From positions 1 through 32,678 of the forward strand of contig JAMDHS010000138.1 of assembly GCA_029717555.1 (NCBI GenBank): a DNA stretch of 32,678 nt. The letters are read 5' to 3'. The notes below the pieces were generated by a model. The model ran no database searches. It was given only the letters and a program-made list of their open reading frames with translations, and had not been told where the DNA came from. Made by a program: the position numbers and the translations under genes. This document shows positions 11,099 to 22,402 of this stretch, in pieces (position 1 is the first letter of the stretch; each line of letters begins with the position of its first letter). Origin of the DNA: Peribolospora baueri. Its lineage: Eukaryota; Basidiomycota; Peribolosporomycetes; Peribolosporales; Peribolosporaceae.

Positions 11099-12321
11099 GT
11101 GATCGTGTACGGTGGGTGAGGAGCGAGTTGAGCGAAAGCAAAGTGAGAGATCGGACCACGTTCACCGGAAGGTGTTCATGAGGGAGCCGGGTGAGAGAAG
11201 GTTGGTGGTCACTGAGGGGTGATCGGACGGTTGAGATCGGTGTGGGATGTGGAGGTGATGGTGCTTAATCGGTCGATCTTGACCAGGCGTGAACCGGGCG
11301 CAAAGCGTTGTCGAGGTAAGGGAGAGGGCTTTTTCAAGAATGGGATGAGGGCGCAGGAAGCAGACCGGGACAGAATGGAATCGGACGGATGAGATGGAGG
11401 GATGGAGTGGAGATGTCAGTCAGTCCGCCGTACCAAGTCGGTCGGTTAACGTCGACCGGTGAGTGCCGTCGTCAACGCGACTTGCGGTCGCCTCGGGAAG
11501 TGATGGAGCGTGCGAATTTCGGGAAGTCAAGCTCTGCGCAGTGGGATGTCGAGAGAGGTGGGCCCGAGGAAAGTGCGTGGACGACGACGAGGGAGAGCAG
11601 TAGCGAGCTGGTCGGTGCGGGAGGGAGTTCTGTGACGACGAGGGCGAAAGATGTAGGCAGGTATGTCAAATCGATGCCGTCCGTTACGACGGGTGTGGAG
11701 GGCAAGGTTACTCTGGCGGGGGAAAACGCTGAGGAAGCGGAATGGAGGCGCGGACGGCGGCGAGGGAACAGTAGTGTGAGCGAGCAAGTGCGATGCAAAC
11801 CTCGTAGAGAACCAGAACCGATCGGCGTGTCGATCAAGTGACGAAGAAGACGGGCGAGGGAGCAAGGTGAATGTGCGACTCGAGAACATGATGCTGTCCA
11901 ACTCAAGTCTACTACGGTGAATAGGTACTGGGGCCCATGCTCGTTGCGGACACCAAGAAGAGCAATGTTTTTTGGGAAAGAGGACGAGACGACGGGGTGG
12001 AAGTGGTAGGAAAGGGAAAGAGGGGGGAGCGAGCCAGTTTCGCGGCGGCGCTTTCTTCTTATTCACCCTGGCCGGCCTGCAAGGTGGCGCGCTGTTTTCG
12101 CCGACGCGGCATTTTCTCCTCCGCTTCGTCCGTCGTCGCGTCGTGCGCGGCTATTTGAAGATGGCTTCGCCTGCTGAAGACGGGCCAGTGAACAGCTTCG
12201 AAGTAAACATCTTTTCCACGACTCGGCCAGATAGATCACTCGAGCGCCATCTGCTCCTTGCAAGGCCGCAGTGGCATTGACCAGAAAGATGAAAAAGTCA
12301 AAAGCCACGGGAGCATATCCA
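11099..12321. other. Intergenic region upstream of the ferric reductase
   Basis: The stretch separates two minus-strand genes, so it should hold the ferric reductase promoter and the 3' end of the NOC2 transcript. Open frames on both strands at about 11389-11906 are Arg/Ser-rich shadows of each other without domains. I found no clear GATA-type iron-regulator cluster by eye. Confidence 0.5.
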
Positions 12322-15300
12322 TCACATAGCCTCCACTTTGCCCCCATCTCCCGTCTCCAAAGCCTTCCTCTTCTGCTCCCTCAACTTCCTCGACAGTTTG
12401 AGCGCGTGCCCCAAAGGCGTCTCCTCCACCTTTGCCTCCTCCAAAAACCGGTCCACGCCTTTCCTGTCCGCTGGCGCCATCTCCACCCCTGCGCGCTTCT
12501 CCTCGATCCAGCGCGAGTTGGCCTGCAGCTTGTCCGCGAGCGACTTGAGCTGCGACACCAGCTTGCCGTTCGCCGTCCCCGCGGCAGTGAGCCTCTTCAG
12601 GGAGCGCTTGACAAAAACGATGGCGGGAAGGGCAAGCTCGGGAAAGGCGATGGAGAGCGACTGGGTGGCGAAGAACTCGAGGAGCAGGTACGCCATCTCC
12701 TCCATTGCCACGTCGACGTACACGCGCGTGCGCAGGTATTGCGCCGGCGCGCGCACGTGGTACTCCAGGTCGAGCGGCTTGAGTGTCGCAGCCTTGGGCT
12801 TGCGCCGCAGGTCCGACGACTCTAGGACCTCGAAGAGGTAAGATGCCAGCGGGATGTATACGCCCGTACGCTGGACGAGCCGCAACATGGCTCGGACACA
12901 GTGGAAGCGCAGAGGCCAGTATCGTGAGGTGGGAATAAGTCTGGCGGTCGAACAGCAGTGGAAGAGAAGTCAGCAAAGCCCCCCCCCCCCCAATTACAAA
13001 TGTGAAAGTTCGGTCCCGTCCGGAGTTACTCGAGCACGATACGTCTCCCTCTTCCTCCTGCTCATCGTATAAATCACCCACCTCACGACACCCAAAGTGA
13101 CCTGCACGAGCGGGTAGATGAGCGGATGCATCGGGCTCTCACTCCCCCGCTCGGCTGCTACCTCCTTGTCGCACGTTGAGGCGAGGACGATAGACCAGAA
13201 GTCGATGGAATGGACGAACTGCCAGTTGTAGACCGCTTTGTAGGCGTCCTAGTGAAGGTCGAATGCATGAATGGAGGGAGGCATGAGGGAGGTTATATAG
13301 CACAGGATTAGAAGTGTCCAGCCCGACTTTGCCGACGAGGACAACAAATCCCACAGCGAGCGTCATCACCCCACCGTTCGCTCACCTTGCTCTTCAGCTT
13401 GAGGCTATTCCTCAGATGGATAGCGAGTTGTCGGATAAAGCCGAAAGCGTGCCGATAGGACGCCTCGAGGTCCATGGCGTATATCTCCGAGGCCGAGTTC
13501 TTCATCAGGTTGATGGACGGAAGAGTATGCACGGTCGTCAGTTTTGTAGAACGGACGAACGCGTGATAGATGCCCTGATAGGAAGGAATGAAGTGAAGCG
13601 GGACGAGGATAATGAAAACGGGTCAGCGGGCGTCCAGACGAATCATTTGGGAAGTTTCGTTCATATTCTGCCTGTCCCCACTGGTGAACGCACCTTGAGC
13701 ACGAGATCCATGATGGACTCCTCAGACGCGGCGGCGACTCTTCGAATGGCGAGGAAGGCGGCGATTCGGACATTGTCGGCGGCGGATGACCAGAGATCAA
13801 GGAGGAGCTGATCAGGGTATGAGAGGATGAACCAACGTGGGCTATCAGCACAACTAGCTGGGTCGAAGGCGAAGGCGAAGGCGACTGGCAACGTAGCAGG
13901 ACGGCTCACCTTCAAATACTCCCTCACGGCCCTCCTACTGCCTACAACCCAAGGTACCATCTTTGCGCTCTCCTGTACAGCGACGTACTGCATGTCGGCG
14001 GAAGGGAGGGAACGGAGGAGGTGAAGGAGGTTGGAGAAGTACGACTCGACAAGGCGGGAGAGGGAGGAGTATTTAGGAGACTGGGTGGGCAATTTGCTGA
14101 GGACGTCAAGTGGATGTGCGGGAGGTGCGTTGATCAGATGAACATATGAGAATAGAGGAAGTCCGATCACGCAGGAGAAAGGAGAAACAAAAAATGCGCC
14201 ACTCACAACTTCCCATTCGGTAGTTCTTTGTAGGGAACGTGGTGCGCGAGCACGATGGGCGTGTACTTGAGCGTGGTGAGGACGAGCTTGTTGAAGACTG
14301 ATTAGGATGGGGAGGCAAAAGATAGACATCAATATCGTCGTCGACCCACGGAAGAGCGCCAGCGGGACGCACCCTGCGGACTGTCGATGGCGTAGGCGAA
14401 GCCTTCGAACTCGTCCTCGTCCATGTGTGCGGCGGACCGGAAGGCAAGAAGGAGCTGGCGGAGGCCACGGAGGGAGCGGTGCTGAATGAGGAGAGAAAGA
14501 CGAGGTTAACACGTAAGAAATGAAGCAGAAAAAGTTGCGCCTCGAGGCCGATCGTTGGCCGAACCGTAGAATATATATGCTCACCTCGAGCATACCCTTC
14601 TGCCACTTGCTCAACATCTTCTTGGTGAGCACCGTAGCTGCCTTGCGTCCCTTGGACTCCTCCTCTGCGCCCTCCTCCATCTCATCCTCTGAATCAAGGT
14701 CCTCGACTTGAGGTCCGTCTCCGAACTCGAGCAGCTCCTGGTCATTCTCTTGGAGGTACTTGTAGAATTCTGGATCCTTTTCCGCCAGTTTCGCCAATTC
14801 AAGCTTATGAGTCTGTTCGTCGCCTGATGGAGTACCAAATCGAGAAACAAAAAAGATGATGGAGAGAATAAGTCAGAGAGATAAAGGAATGATGATGGGA
14901 ATGAAGGAGAGCAAGACCGCCAGCTCACCGTCCAGGTCATCCACGTCGGCAAAGGAATCCGCATCGTCCTCTTCGCTCTCCTCGCCCTCATCCTGCGCGG
15001 AGACACAAAGAAGAGACGTATGGCGAACAAAGTGAATTTCAGTACGTTGGGCATCCGTGCAGGTGCCGTCTGGAGCGGTTCGCTAACCTCGCCATCCATG
15101 AATCCGCCAGAGAGGAAATCGTCGACGCTCATGCCCTTATATCTATGCGGAGGAAAGAGGTCCGGAAGTGGAACTGGTGGTGAGCCGGGCAGGAGACAAG
15201 GGCAGAAGGAGGGCCGGGCGAGGTGAGGACACAGGAACACTTACTTGTCTTTCTTCTTCGCTTTTCCCTCCGCTGCGCTCTCCTCGTCGCTCTCGTCTGC

Positions 15301-15591
15301 CCCGTCTCCCATCATCATCATGGACTCGTCCGCGCTCTCCTCGTCCTCGATGTCATCCAAAGCTGCGTCCTCCTCCTCCTCCTCCCTGGCCTTGCCCTTG
15401 CCCTTTCCCATCCATTCCTCCTCTTCCTCCCTCCTCCTCCCGCCCTTGGCACCGGCACGCGCATTGCCGCCTTTCTTCCTCTCGATCTTGTCGCGGATGT
15501 CCTTCCGCTTCTTCCGATCCTCGATCGTCCGCTTCAGGTGGTTCTTGACAAACTTGCGTGTCTGCTTTTTAGACTTGCCGCCCGGCGCCAT
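12322..15591 (-). CDS. NOC2: Nucleolar complex protein 2 (Noc2)
   Basis: Exons on the minus strand: 12322-12940, 13082-13248, 13386-13574, 13694-13807, 13910-14096, 14207-14297, 14373-14481, 14585-14823, 14929-14992, 15088-15142, 15245-15591, giving 726 residues. Noc2 pairs with Noc1 in nucleolar and with Noc3 in nucleoplasmic pre-60S particles and is needed for large-subunit maturation and export. The N-terminus is a basic, then acidic, tail ([20 protein letters not shown], followed by Glu/Asp tracts) with the short motif [14 protein letters not shown]. The conserved helical-repeat core follows: [63 protein letters not shown] and [13 protein letters not shown]. The C-terminal region ends in a Lys-rich tail. 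All junctions are GT-AG and in phase. The ATG at 15591 is the first of the open frame. A telobox-like motif lies about 0.12 kb upstream. Confidence 0.93.
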
Positions 15592-16041
15592 GGTGAAGGG
15601 TGAAGGTGGTGAGAGGGAATTCTACACACCTTCGCTCGCTCGGACTCGCGTGCCTGCTCGGCCGGCTCGTTCGAAGACGCTTCGACGTCCGAAAACTGCG
15701 GCGAACCCTAACCCCGTCCGGGTCGGCCTTTGAACATGCTTCCACTCTCTCCGCTCCTTTCGGGCTCATCCTCCTTCAGGCTCATGAACGGACGGTCGTC
15801 TTTCGCATCCTTTCGGTAGCACGTATGCATGCAACGGAGAAGATGTATATGCACTGGTACTGGAGATCGACGAATACGCACACTCTACTCGGGCGTCGAC
15901 TCAGACCTTGTCCTCGGCCCGTGCTCGTCCGCTCCTCCTGCTGGTACGTCGACTCCTGTCCCGGTCCGGTCGTCTGCCGACACGTAGCCTCCTGTTCCAG
16001 TCTTCCCGTCTGCCGGCCTGGCCCGTGGGCGCAGCGCCCCC
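15592..16041. other. NOC2 promoter region and 3' flank of the secreted-protein gene
   Basis: Apart from the telobox-like element near 15710, this 450-base stretch shows no gene. It lies upstream of NOC2 and just downstream of the stop codon of the small secreted-protein gene; both genes are on the minus strand. Confidence 0.6.
15704..15715. promoter_or_regulatory. Telobox-like element upstream of NOC2
   Basis: AACCCTAACCCC lies 113 to 124 bases upstream of the NOC2 start codon. Teloboxes of the AACCCTAA type bind Tbf1-like factors and are known in promoters of ribosomal-protein, snoRNA and ribosome-biogenesis genes of fungi and plants. The match to NOC2 function is suggestive. Whether it is used here is inference. 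Confidence 0.5.
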
Positions 16042-16868
16042 CTATCCGGCCGTCGTGGCCTGCGCCCCAGCCGCCGTGCCACGCTGACTCTGCAAAGATG
16101 CCAAACTCTTCCCCTCCGTAGCCAACACTCCCTCTCCGCCCTGAACGGCCTGCTGAATCCCGGCCTGGGCGTTTTGGACGTCCTGTGCGTTGAGGCTGCT
16201 GGCGGTGCTGGAAGAAGCGATGGCCTGGATCGCGGATTGGGCGCCCTGGATTCCAGAGGCGACGGTCGCCTGGTCAGCGCTGGGCGGGGTGCCGCCCGTC
16301 AGGATGGCTTTGCCGACTGGGTAGCGACGGGCAGCGGAATGGGCGCGGGCGCGGGAAAAAGAGATTGACGAAGACGATAACAAGTCGGGAGCGGGAGGAA
16401 GGAAAGAGATCAGCTCACGTCTCCGATCGTATCCCTCCCAGAGTCGGCCCTCTTCGAAACACTCGGGCGGGAGAGAGACTCACTGTCTTTAACGCCTCCA
16501 TCAGCACTGGTGATGTTCGCCTGAGCCTGCTGAGCCAAGGCAGCCGTCGCCGGGTCGCCGGAAGACTGTGCGGAAGTGGCGATGTTGCTGACCGCGGACT
16601 TGGCCTTGCTCAACCCGGAGACGACCTCCAAACGCGAAGCGTCCAGGCTGCCGGTCGAGTTGGCTCCGTTGGCTCCGCCCGCCGCACCTCGACCTCCACC
16701 GAGTGCGCCGAGGAGACCGGACAAGATACCGCCGCCAGCAGCACGGCGAAGCTTGACGTCGTGGGCGGAGCGGTGGCCTAGAGGCAAGGCGTCGCCGTAG
16801 GAAGGAGCAAGGCTTAGAGTTAAGCAGAGGGCGAGGAGGAGAAGGATGAGGAGGTTGTGGGCAGCCAT
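16042..16868 (-). CDS. Small secreted Ala/Ser/Gln-rich protein with an internal duplication
   Basis: Exons on the minus strand are 16042-16316 and 16484-16868, giving 219 residues. I do not recognise the family. A strong signal peptide (NLLILLLLALCLTLSLAPS) covers about residues 1-25. A short propeptide-like stretch with the dibasic LRRA at about 40-43 follows, a possible Kex2-type site. Residues 44-75 are Gly/Ala-rich. Two related segments of about 43 residues follow (84-126 and 149-191), each starting SG(L/I) and containing A-x-SA(V/I)-x-x-IA. The single intron lies between them, with a phase-1 junction. There is no Cys after the signal, so it is not a hydrophobin or a typical Cys-rich effector. 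Sequons NST (70) and NIT (118) could be glycosylated. A cell-wall or secreted structural role is only a guess. Confidence 0.8.
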
Positions 16869-17144
16869 CTCGTTAAGGGATAGATTCGCAAAGAGGGATC
16901 GGGCGAGAGAAGGTGAGCAAAAAAAAGGCTGTTTAAAGCAATGAAGGGTGAAATGAGAGAAGAAAAGGTTGCCAGAACAGACGCTGCGATAGAAGGAGAG
17001 GACCAGCCTCGGTGAAAGGGAAGAACGAAGAAACAAAGAGAACAGTAACGGAAGAGAGGACTTTCCCTGAGAGTGAGGGCGAGGGCGAGGGGGGGGGATG
17101 AGGTGAGTTGAAACTACTTCTGCCGACCTCTCGGACAGCGCTGC

Positions 17145-17151
17145 ATTTATA
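17145..17151 (-). promoter_or_regulatory. TATA-like box for the secreted-protein gene
   Basis: On the minus strand this reads TATAAAT, about 0.28 kb upstream of the ATG at 16868. This would fit a 5' untranslated region of roughly 0.25 kb. No start-site data are available. Confidence 0.35.
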
Positions 17152-17849
17152 GAAAACCAGCACACCCGCTCGATCCGCCTCGGGGACGAGGAGATTGACA
17201 AGCGTCGCTCACGCCACCATCGGTCCACGACCACTTTCCTCGACGACGACGACGGGGGCAGGCACCGCCTCGCATCGGGAAGCATGGCGGTCCATCTGGC
17301 GTTATGCGAAAATGGAGGAGAGGATCAGCATGAAAAGCGACGGCGGACGACGGGCTTGCGCGGGGAAAGGGAAACGAGTGAGTCGTTGGGGCGAACGATC
17401 TGGTCGTTGGAGCAAAGATTCGCAAATACAATACAGATGAATGCATCGGTCCTCGCCTTGACGACGTACGGTAGAAAATGGGAACGAAAGGCGACGGACG
17501 GGGCATGGCGACGTCCGAGCTCAGCTCGCCCAGTCGAGTCGGACTGGTCCGTGCGGCCGCCGAATGACCCGGGCGTCGCTATGCGATCAGCGCGCTCCAT
17601 GCTCGGCGGGGAGGAAGAGAGGTGGGATGAAGAGCGAAGACGGCGAGATGGGAAAGCAGATATCGGGTAAAGAAAGACGCTCTTTGCGGGGCTGGTTGGG
17701 CATGTTCCGACTCGGTTGACTTTCTTTGCCCCCTTCTGGGCGATCGACCTCCTCCCACGTCGTCCTTCGCCTCGATGGTTGCGCTTGTCTGCCGAAGGGA
17801 GCTCCGTCGACGTATCCATGTGTCCGTCCGTCTATGCGTCCGACCCGAT

Positions 17850-17879
17850 TCATCCATCCATCCATACATCCATCCATCC
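17850..17879. repeat. CATC tetranucleotide microsatellite
   Basis: About seven CATC units, one of them changed, lie in the promoter region between the secreted-protein gene and HOG1. Confidence 0.85.
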
Positions 17880-18042
17880 TTGTCCTTCCTTCCCTCGACC
17901 ATGACTGCTCTCGGTGGTCGCGTCTGACTGCGGCGGCTCTTTCCTCGGCGCGGTCTCCGTCTTTCTGTTTCCGGCGGCTGTTGCGATCGCGCCGTCGTGG
18001 TTGGATCTCGCTCTGGACGTCTTGTCTCTGTCGTCTTTCCAG

Positions 18043-18130
18043 CGTCTGTCCGTGTCCGTTCGTGTCCGCGTCCTGTCCGTGTGTCCGTGTGTCCGTGTGT
18101 GTGCCTGTCCACGTCCGTGTCTCTGTCTGT
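18043..18130. repeat. Imperfect GTCCGT/GTGTCC array upstream of HOG1
   Basis: Repeated GTCCGT and GTGTCC words run for about 90 bases, 0.56 to 0.65 kb upstream of the HOG1 start codon. The array has purine-poor coding-strand composition. No known binding site is recognised in it. Confidence 0.7.
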
Positions 18131-18688
18131 TTGTTCACGCACACGTTGACTTGATCCTAACCGGCACGGCGAGCTTTCCGTAAGCAAAGTCTTGGCCATC
18201 GCGTGTACTCCGCTTGGTCTGTCCGCTCGCGTCGCCAACACCTCGATCGGTCCGACCGGCTCGGCCCAGCTAAGCTACGGCGATTCCAGCAAATCTCCAC
18301 CGTCGTCGCCGGCTCGCAACTGACAGCACCACCAACACCACCACCGACGACCGCCGCCGCCGACAAACACACACTCCACCGACAAACCACCACTCCCACC
18401 TCCAACACAACCCAAGCCACCCAGGCCAGCCATCTCGCCACCCTCGCTACCCTCCCTCCGCACTCGCGCAACCCTCACCCACTTCGCCGCTCCCATCCTC
18501 TCTGTCTCCGTCCTCCCACCGCCCATCCACCCACGGCGACAGGAACCTTGCCTCCCCGTCTATCCCCGATCCATCGCTCCCAACATTAATACCTCCCCGA
18601 CCGTCCCCGCACCGAGCCTACTCCGATCAACCAAAACCAAGAGCGCAAACATCGACACCGACACCGACACCAACCCATCCCCTTCACC

Positions 18689-21336
18689 ATGGCCGACTTT
18701 GTCAAGCTCTCCATTTTCGGCACCGTCTTCGAGGTGACCACGCGCTACGTCGACTTGCAGCCTGTGGGCATGGGTGCGTCGCCGTCCGCCTCCCTCTCCT
18801 TCTTTTCATCGTCGCTCCATCCTCTGTTCGCAATGGCCCACGCTCACCCTCTTTCCCTCGTCGTCATCTCGTCCCCGTCTCTTCCAGGCGCCTTCGGCCT
18901 CGTATGGTGAGCTTTTCTTTTTTTTTTCAGCATCTCATCCTTCGCTCTCTCCCGTCCGCGTCCTGTCTAGTCTCCGGTCAGCTTCTGACAACCCGTTCGT
19001 CCGTCGCCCGCCTTCTCTCTACCCTGCACCCCCCAGCTCGGCCAGAGACCAGCTCACAGAGTCGTCCGTGGCGATCAAGAAGATCATGAAGCCTTTCAGC
19101 ACGCCCGTGCTCTCCAAGAGGACCTACCGCGAGCTCAAGCTGCTCAAGCACATCCGACACGAGAACGTGAGTCTCCTGGCATGGCTTGCAGTGGGATTGG
19201 GCGAGGCCGCCCAACGCAGGATCCGGAATTCGCAGTCACACTTTCCTCACTCGCTCTTTTTGTCCTACTGCTTCCCTCTTCCCCCGTCACGCGCCGTCTC
19301 GTAGATCATCAGCTTGAGCGATATTTTCATTTCACCGCTGGAGGATATGTGAGTGCAGGGCACCGTTTGACTTTTGCTTCCTTTCTCGCATATGCCCTCA
19401 TGCGCCTGTACGTATCTGAGAATGGTCGTTCGACTGACGCGATCCGCCTTTCTGTTGTCTCCTTTCCGTCCACTTGAAACTTAGCTACTTCGTAACCGAG
19501 CTCCTCGGCACAGACCTGCACCGCCTCCTCACCTCCCGCCCGCTGGAGAAGCAGTTCATCCAGTACTTCTTATACCAGATTTTGGTGGGTGCTCACACTT
19601 GCTTTACGGATGGTTGTCGGCTGGCGAGTCGGGAGTGTTTGTGAACATGGCGTGCGGGAAGGGAGCAAAGGTGGACGGAGGAGGTGAAGGAAGAGTTTTC
19701 CATTCTTTTTCTCGGCGTAGGAGTCGTTGGAGATTGCTTTGAAACAGGCCCTGTCGCGTGTCGTCTGCTCTATTCGCCGTGTTTTACCTCTCCACGGCCA
19801 GTGCGCTGACAGGTTTTTCTTCCTCCAGCGAGGACTCAAATACGTCCACTCCGCCGGCGTCGTCCACCGTGACTTGGTGAGGAAGCGTGATTTGCTGTCC
19901 CACGGGACGTCTCCTAGCGAAATCGGCTTGCGAACTGACTGGGTTCTGGTTCTTCGACGTGCGATGGGTGGATGACGCGCATAGAAACCGAGTAACATTC
20001 TTGTCAACGAAAATTGTGACCTGAAAGTGCGTCATTCCCGCGCTTGCTACCGAAGCCCGCTCGCGTTCTGGCCGTGTCGCGGCAGAAACCTGACGCGATC
20101 TCGTCTTTTGCCCTACCGCCTCCCTTTCTCGCTCCTCCGTCCATTTGTGGTTCGCTCCCGCGCCAGATCTGCGACTTTGGCCTCGCTCGAATCCAAGACC
20201 CTCAAATGACGGGTTACGTCTCCACGCGCTACTACCGAGCTCCGGAGATCATGCTTACTTGGCAGAAGTATGACGTGGCCGGTAGGTCCAGCTGTCCTTT
20301 CTTAACCCTCTCCCTTCTCCCTCTTTCCCTTTCGCCCGCTCCTCTGACTGACCTTGTTTTACCGATCTGTTCCCGCTCTTCTTCCCGTCAGTCGACGTTT
20401 GGAGCGCCGCGTGCATTTTTGCGGAAATGCTCGAGGGCAAGCCGTTGTTCCCTGGCAAGGACCGTGAGTCATCTGTCGACTATGGGACCCGCTCGTCCGA
20501 GAGCGTCTGCGCTCGGATGCTGATTCGTCGACCGACGTTTGCCCGTTTCCTTTGTCCCTCGCTCGTGCCGCAGACGTCAACCAATTCTCCATCATCACCG
20601 AGCTCCTCGGCACGCCACCCGACGATGTCATCGAGACCATCGCAAGCGAGAACGTACGTAAGCTTTGTCAAAACGATTTTTGCCTTTCTCTGTTCTTATT
20701 CCGATACAGGCCCCATCTGATCTCGCCGTCTCTCGCTCCCCGTCGCGCGGCCGCCGCACAGACTCTGCGCTTCGTACAATCTCTGCCCAAGAGGGAAAGG
20801 GTGCCGTTCTCGCAAAAGTTCCGAAACGCCGATCCGGACGGTGAGTCGAGGGTGTGCGCCCGACGAAGGACTGACAAACGTTGGCGTGCGTGCTCATCCC
20901 TTCCCCCCCGCCTGGCCCCGGTTTTTTGCAGCGATTGACCTGCTGGAGAAGATGCTGGTCTTCGATCCTCGCAAGCGCATTGACGCGACCCAGGGCCTGG
21001 CGCACCCATACCTCGCGCCGTACCACGATCCCACGGACGAACCGGTGGCGGAGGAGAAGTTTGACTGGTCGTTCAATGACGCCGACCTGCCCGTCGACAC
21101 TTGGAAGGTGATGATGTACTCGGAGATTTTGGGTGAGCGTCGACGCTGGGCCGCTGCGGAGATTCCGCTCGTTCCTTTCTTGTTTTGCGTTCTCGGTCTC
21201 GGTCTGACCTTGTGCGCCGTCTGGGTTGCCTTTTCCTCCCGCGCGTTGCTCGACGACGTCTCAAGATTTCCACAACATCGACAACTCGGCCGGCCAGGAC
21301 GAGGGCGCGGTGGCGCCCGCAGTTGCGACAGCATGA
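18689..21336 (+). CDS. HOG1: Stress-activated MAP kinase Hog1
   Basis: Exons: 18689-18773, 18888-18906, 19037-19166, 19305-19348, 19485-19584, 19829-19876, 19985-20026, 20167-20281, 20392-20463, 20574-20653, 20762-20840, 20932-21132, 21266-21336, giving 361 residues. Hog1 is the p38-type kinase of the osmotic and general stress pathway, activated by a Pbs2-type kinase and moving to the nucleus. The protein starts [20 protein letters not shown], a Hog1 hallmark. The glycine loop is GMGAFGLVCSA, the ATP-binding lysine is K49 (VAIKK), the catalytic HRDLKPSN has D141, and DFG starts at D159. The activation loop is [15 protein letters not shown], with T171-G-Y173, which marks the TGY (p38/Hog1) class. 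The common-docking region YHDPTDEP is near the C-terminus. The length is close to other basidiomycete Hog1 proteins. The start codon sits in an ACCATGG context. Exon 2 has only 19 nt. Confidence 0.96.
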
Positions 21337-22035
21337 GGACCAGCGCGTTCCGTTCCCCACCTTGTCGGCGATTGGTGTGCGATTGCGATAGACCGGACAG
21401 GCGCGCGCCGCTGTCTGTCTGATTCCTCCTGCTCGTCTTTCTATCTGCCTCCGTACCGCGGGCTCGTTTGTCTGTTTCGTGCCCGCTTGCCCTCCTCGCC
21501 CATGCATCAATCCGTTCTCCTTCCCTCGTTCCTTCCTTCATCTTAGCGTCTTCGCCCGCAACGTACGTCTCCTTCTACCCTACTCACCTCACCGCACATC
21601 GGGTCACCTGGGATGGATGTAATGATCACCACACACGTATCGCACGATCAGCAAAGCATCTCTTGATCTGCCCGCCCCGCCGTCCGTCCGCCCCGAAGAA
21701 CCGTCTCGTCTCGGTTCCGTTTGTTTCCCCCGTTTCGTAGCCGTCTGATGTGGGAGCAAGGCGTGCGTGCGGGACGTGGGCAATTGACTTGTATAGCATT
21801 CGTTCGTTCGTCCCGTCTCATCCCATCTCATAAAGTGGGATGCATGCATGGGCCAACCAAAATCACCTTATTAGCCAGCCAGTTTGGACCTGTGTCTGTC
21901 CTGTCGTTCCCTCCTCACCTCCCTCGCCTTGACCTATCCTATCATAGCGTATCCTATCAGATCCATTCCATCTTGGTCTCGGTCTCATCTCGGACTATGA
22001 ACGACGACATGCGTAAATTTTCATTCCATTTTTTC

Positions 22036-22056
22036 GACAGACAGACAGACAGACAG
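22036..22056. repeat. GACA tetranucleotide microsatellite
   Basis: Five GACA units lie in a row in the HOG1-CHO2 intergenic region. Confidence 0.85.
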
Positions 22057-22210
22057 GGCGGGCTGCCGCTGTGGCATGCGTACATACATGCGTACTTGCA
22101 TGATGCATGCTTTCATCCATCCAGTGATCCGTTTATCCATCCATCCATCGTCGCTCGTCCGACGGCCATCGATCGATCGCACCGAGCCAGCGGGTCCTCC
22201 GCCTTCCTTC

Positions 22211-22238
22211 GTCCCTCGTCCCTCGTCCCTCGTCTTTC
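22211..22238. repeat. GTCCCTC heptamer tandem repeat
   Basis: Three exact GTCCCTC units and a diverged fourth (GTCTTTC) lie upstream of CHO2. Confidence 0.8.
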
Positions 22239-22330
22239 GTCCTTCTCCCCGACTCCGACTCCCTTTCGCATCTCGCTGCGCTGCGCCTTCCGACGCCGCT
22301 GCCCGGCTGGCGCGTAGAGAGGTAGTGCCA

Positions 22331-22402
22331 AGTCGAACCGAGTCGAGTGGAGTCAAGTCGAATGGAGTTGAATGGAGTCGAATAGTGTCGAATAGTGTCG
22401 AG
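22331..22402. repeat. Degenerate GTCGAAT-type decamer array
   Basis: About seven imperfect units, roughly ten bases each and built on GAGTCGAATG or TAGTGTCGAA, follow one another about 0.5 kb upstream of CHO2. Two units, GTCGAATAGT, are identical neighbours. No function is evident. Confidence 0.75.

Larger units (their letters stand above)
16869..18688. other. Divergent promoter region between the secreted-protein gene and HOG1
   Basis: This stretch holds a TATA-like box for the minus-strand gene near 17148, simple repeats near 17850 and 18050, and a long C/A- and C/T-rich tract at about 18300-18688. The tract is typical of a basidiomycete promoter and 5' untranslated region ahead of HOG1. 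Long open frames in the repeats on the minus strand (about 17579-18241) only translate low-complexity sequence. Confidence 0.6.

Noticed and set aside
11389-11906. Overlapping open frames on both strands upstream of the ferric reductase
   Set aside because: They mirror each other, have biased composition, no motifs and no convincing splice pattern.
12236-13081. A 281-codon minus-strand open frame overlapping the NOC2 3' exon
   Set aside because: It is in another frame over the last NOC2 exon and has Arg/Gly/Ala-rich shadow composition; the NOC2 frame carries the conserved family sequence.
17579-18241. A long minus-strand open frame rich in Arg, Thr, Asp and His
   Set aside because: It only translates the simple repeats in the HOG1 promoter region and has no domain; the repeats explain its openness.
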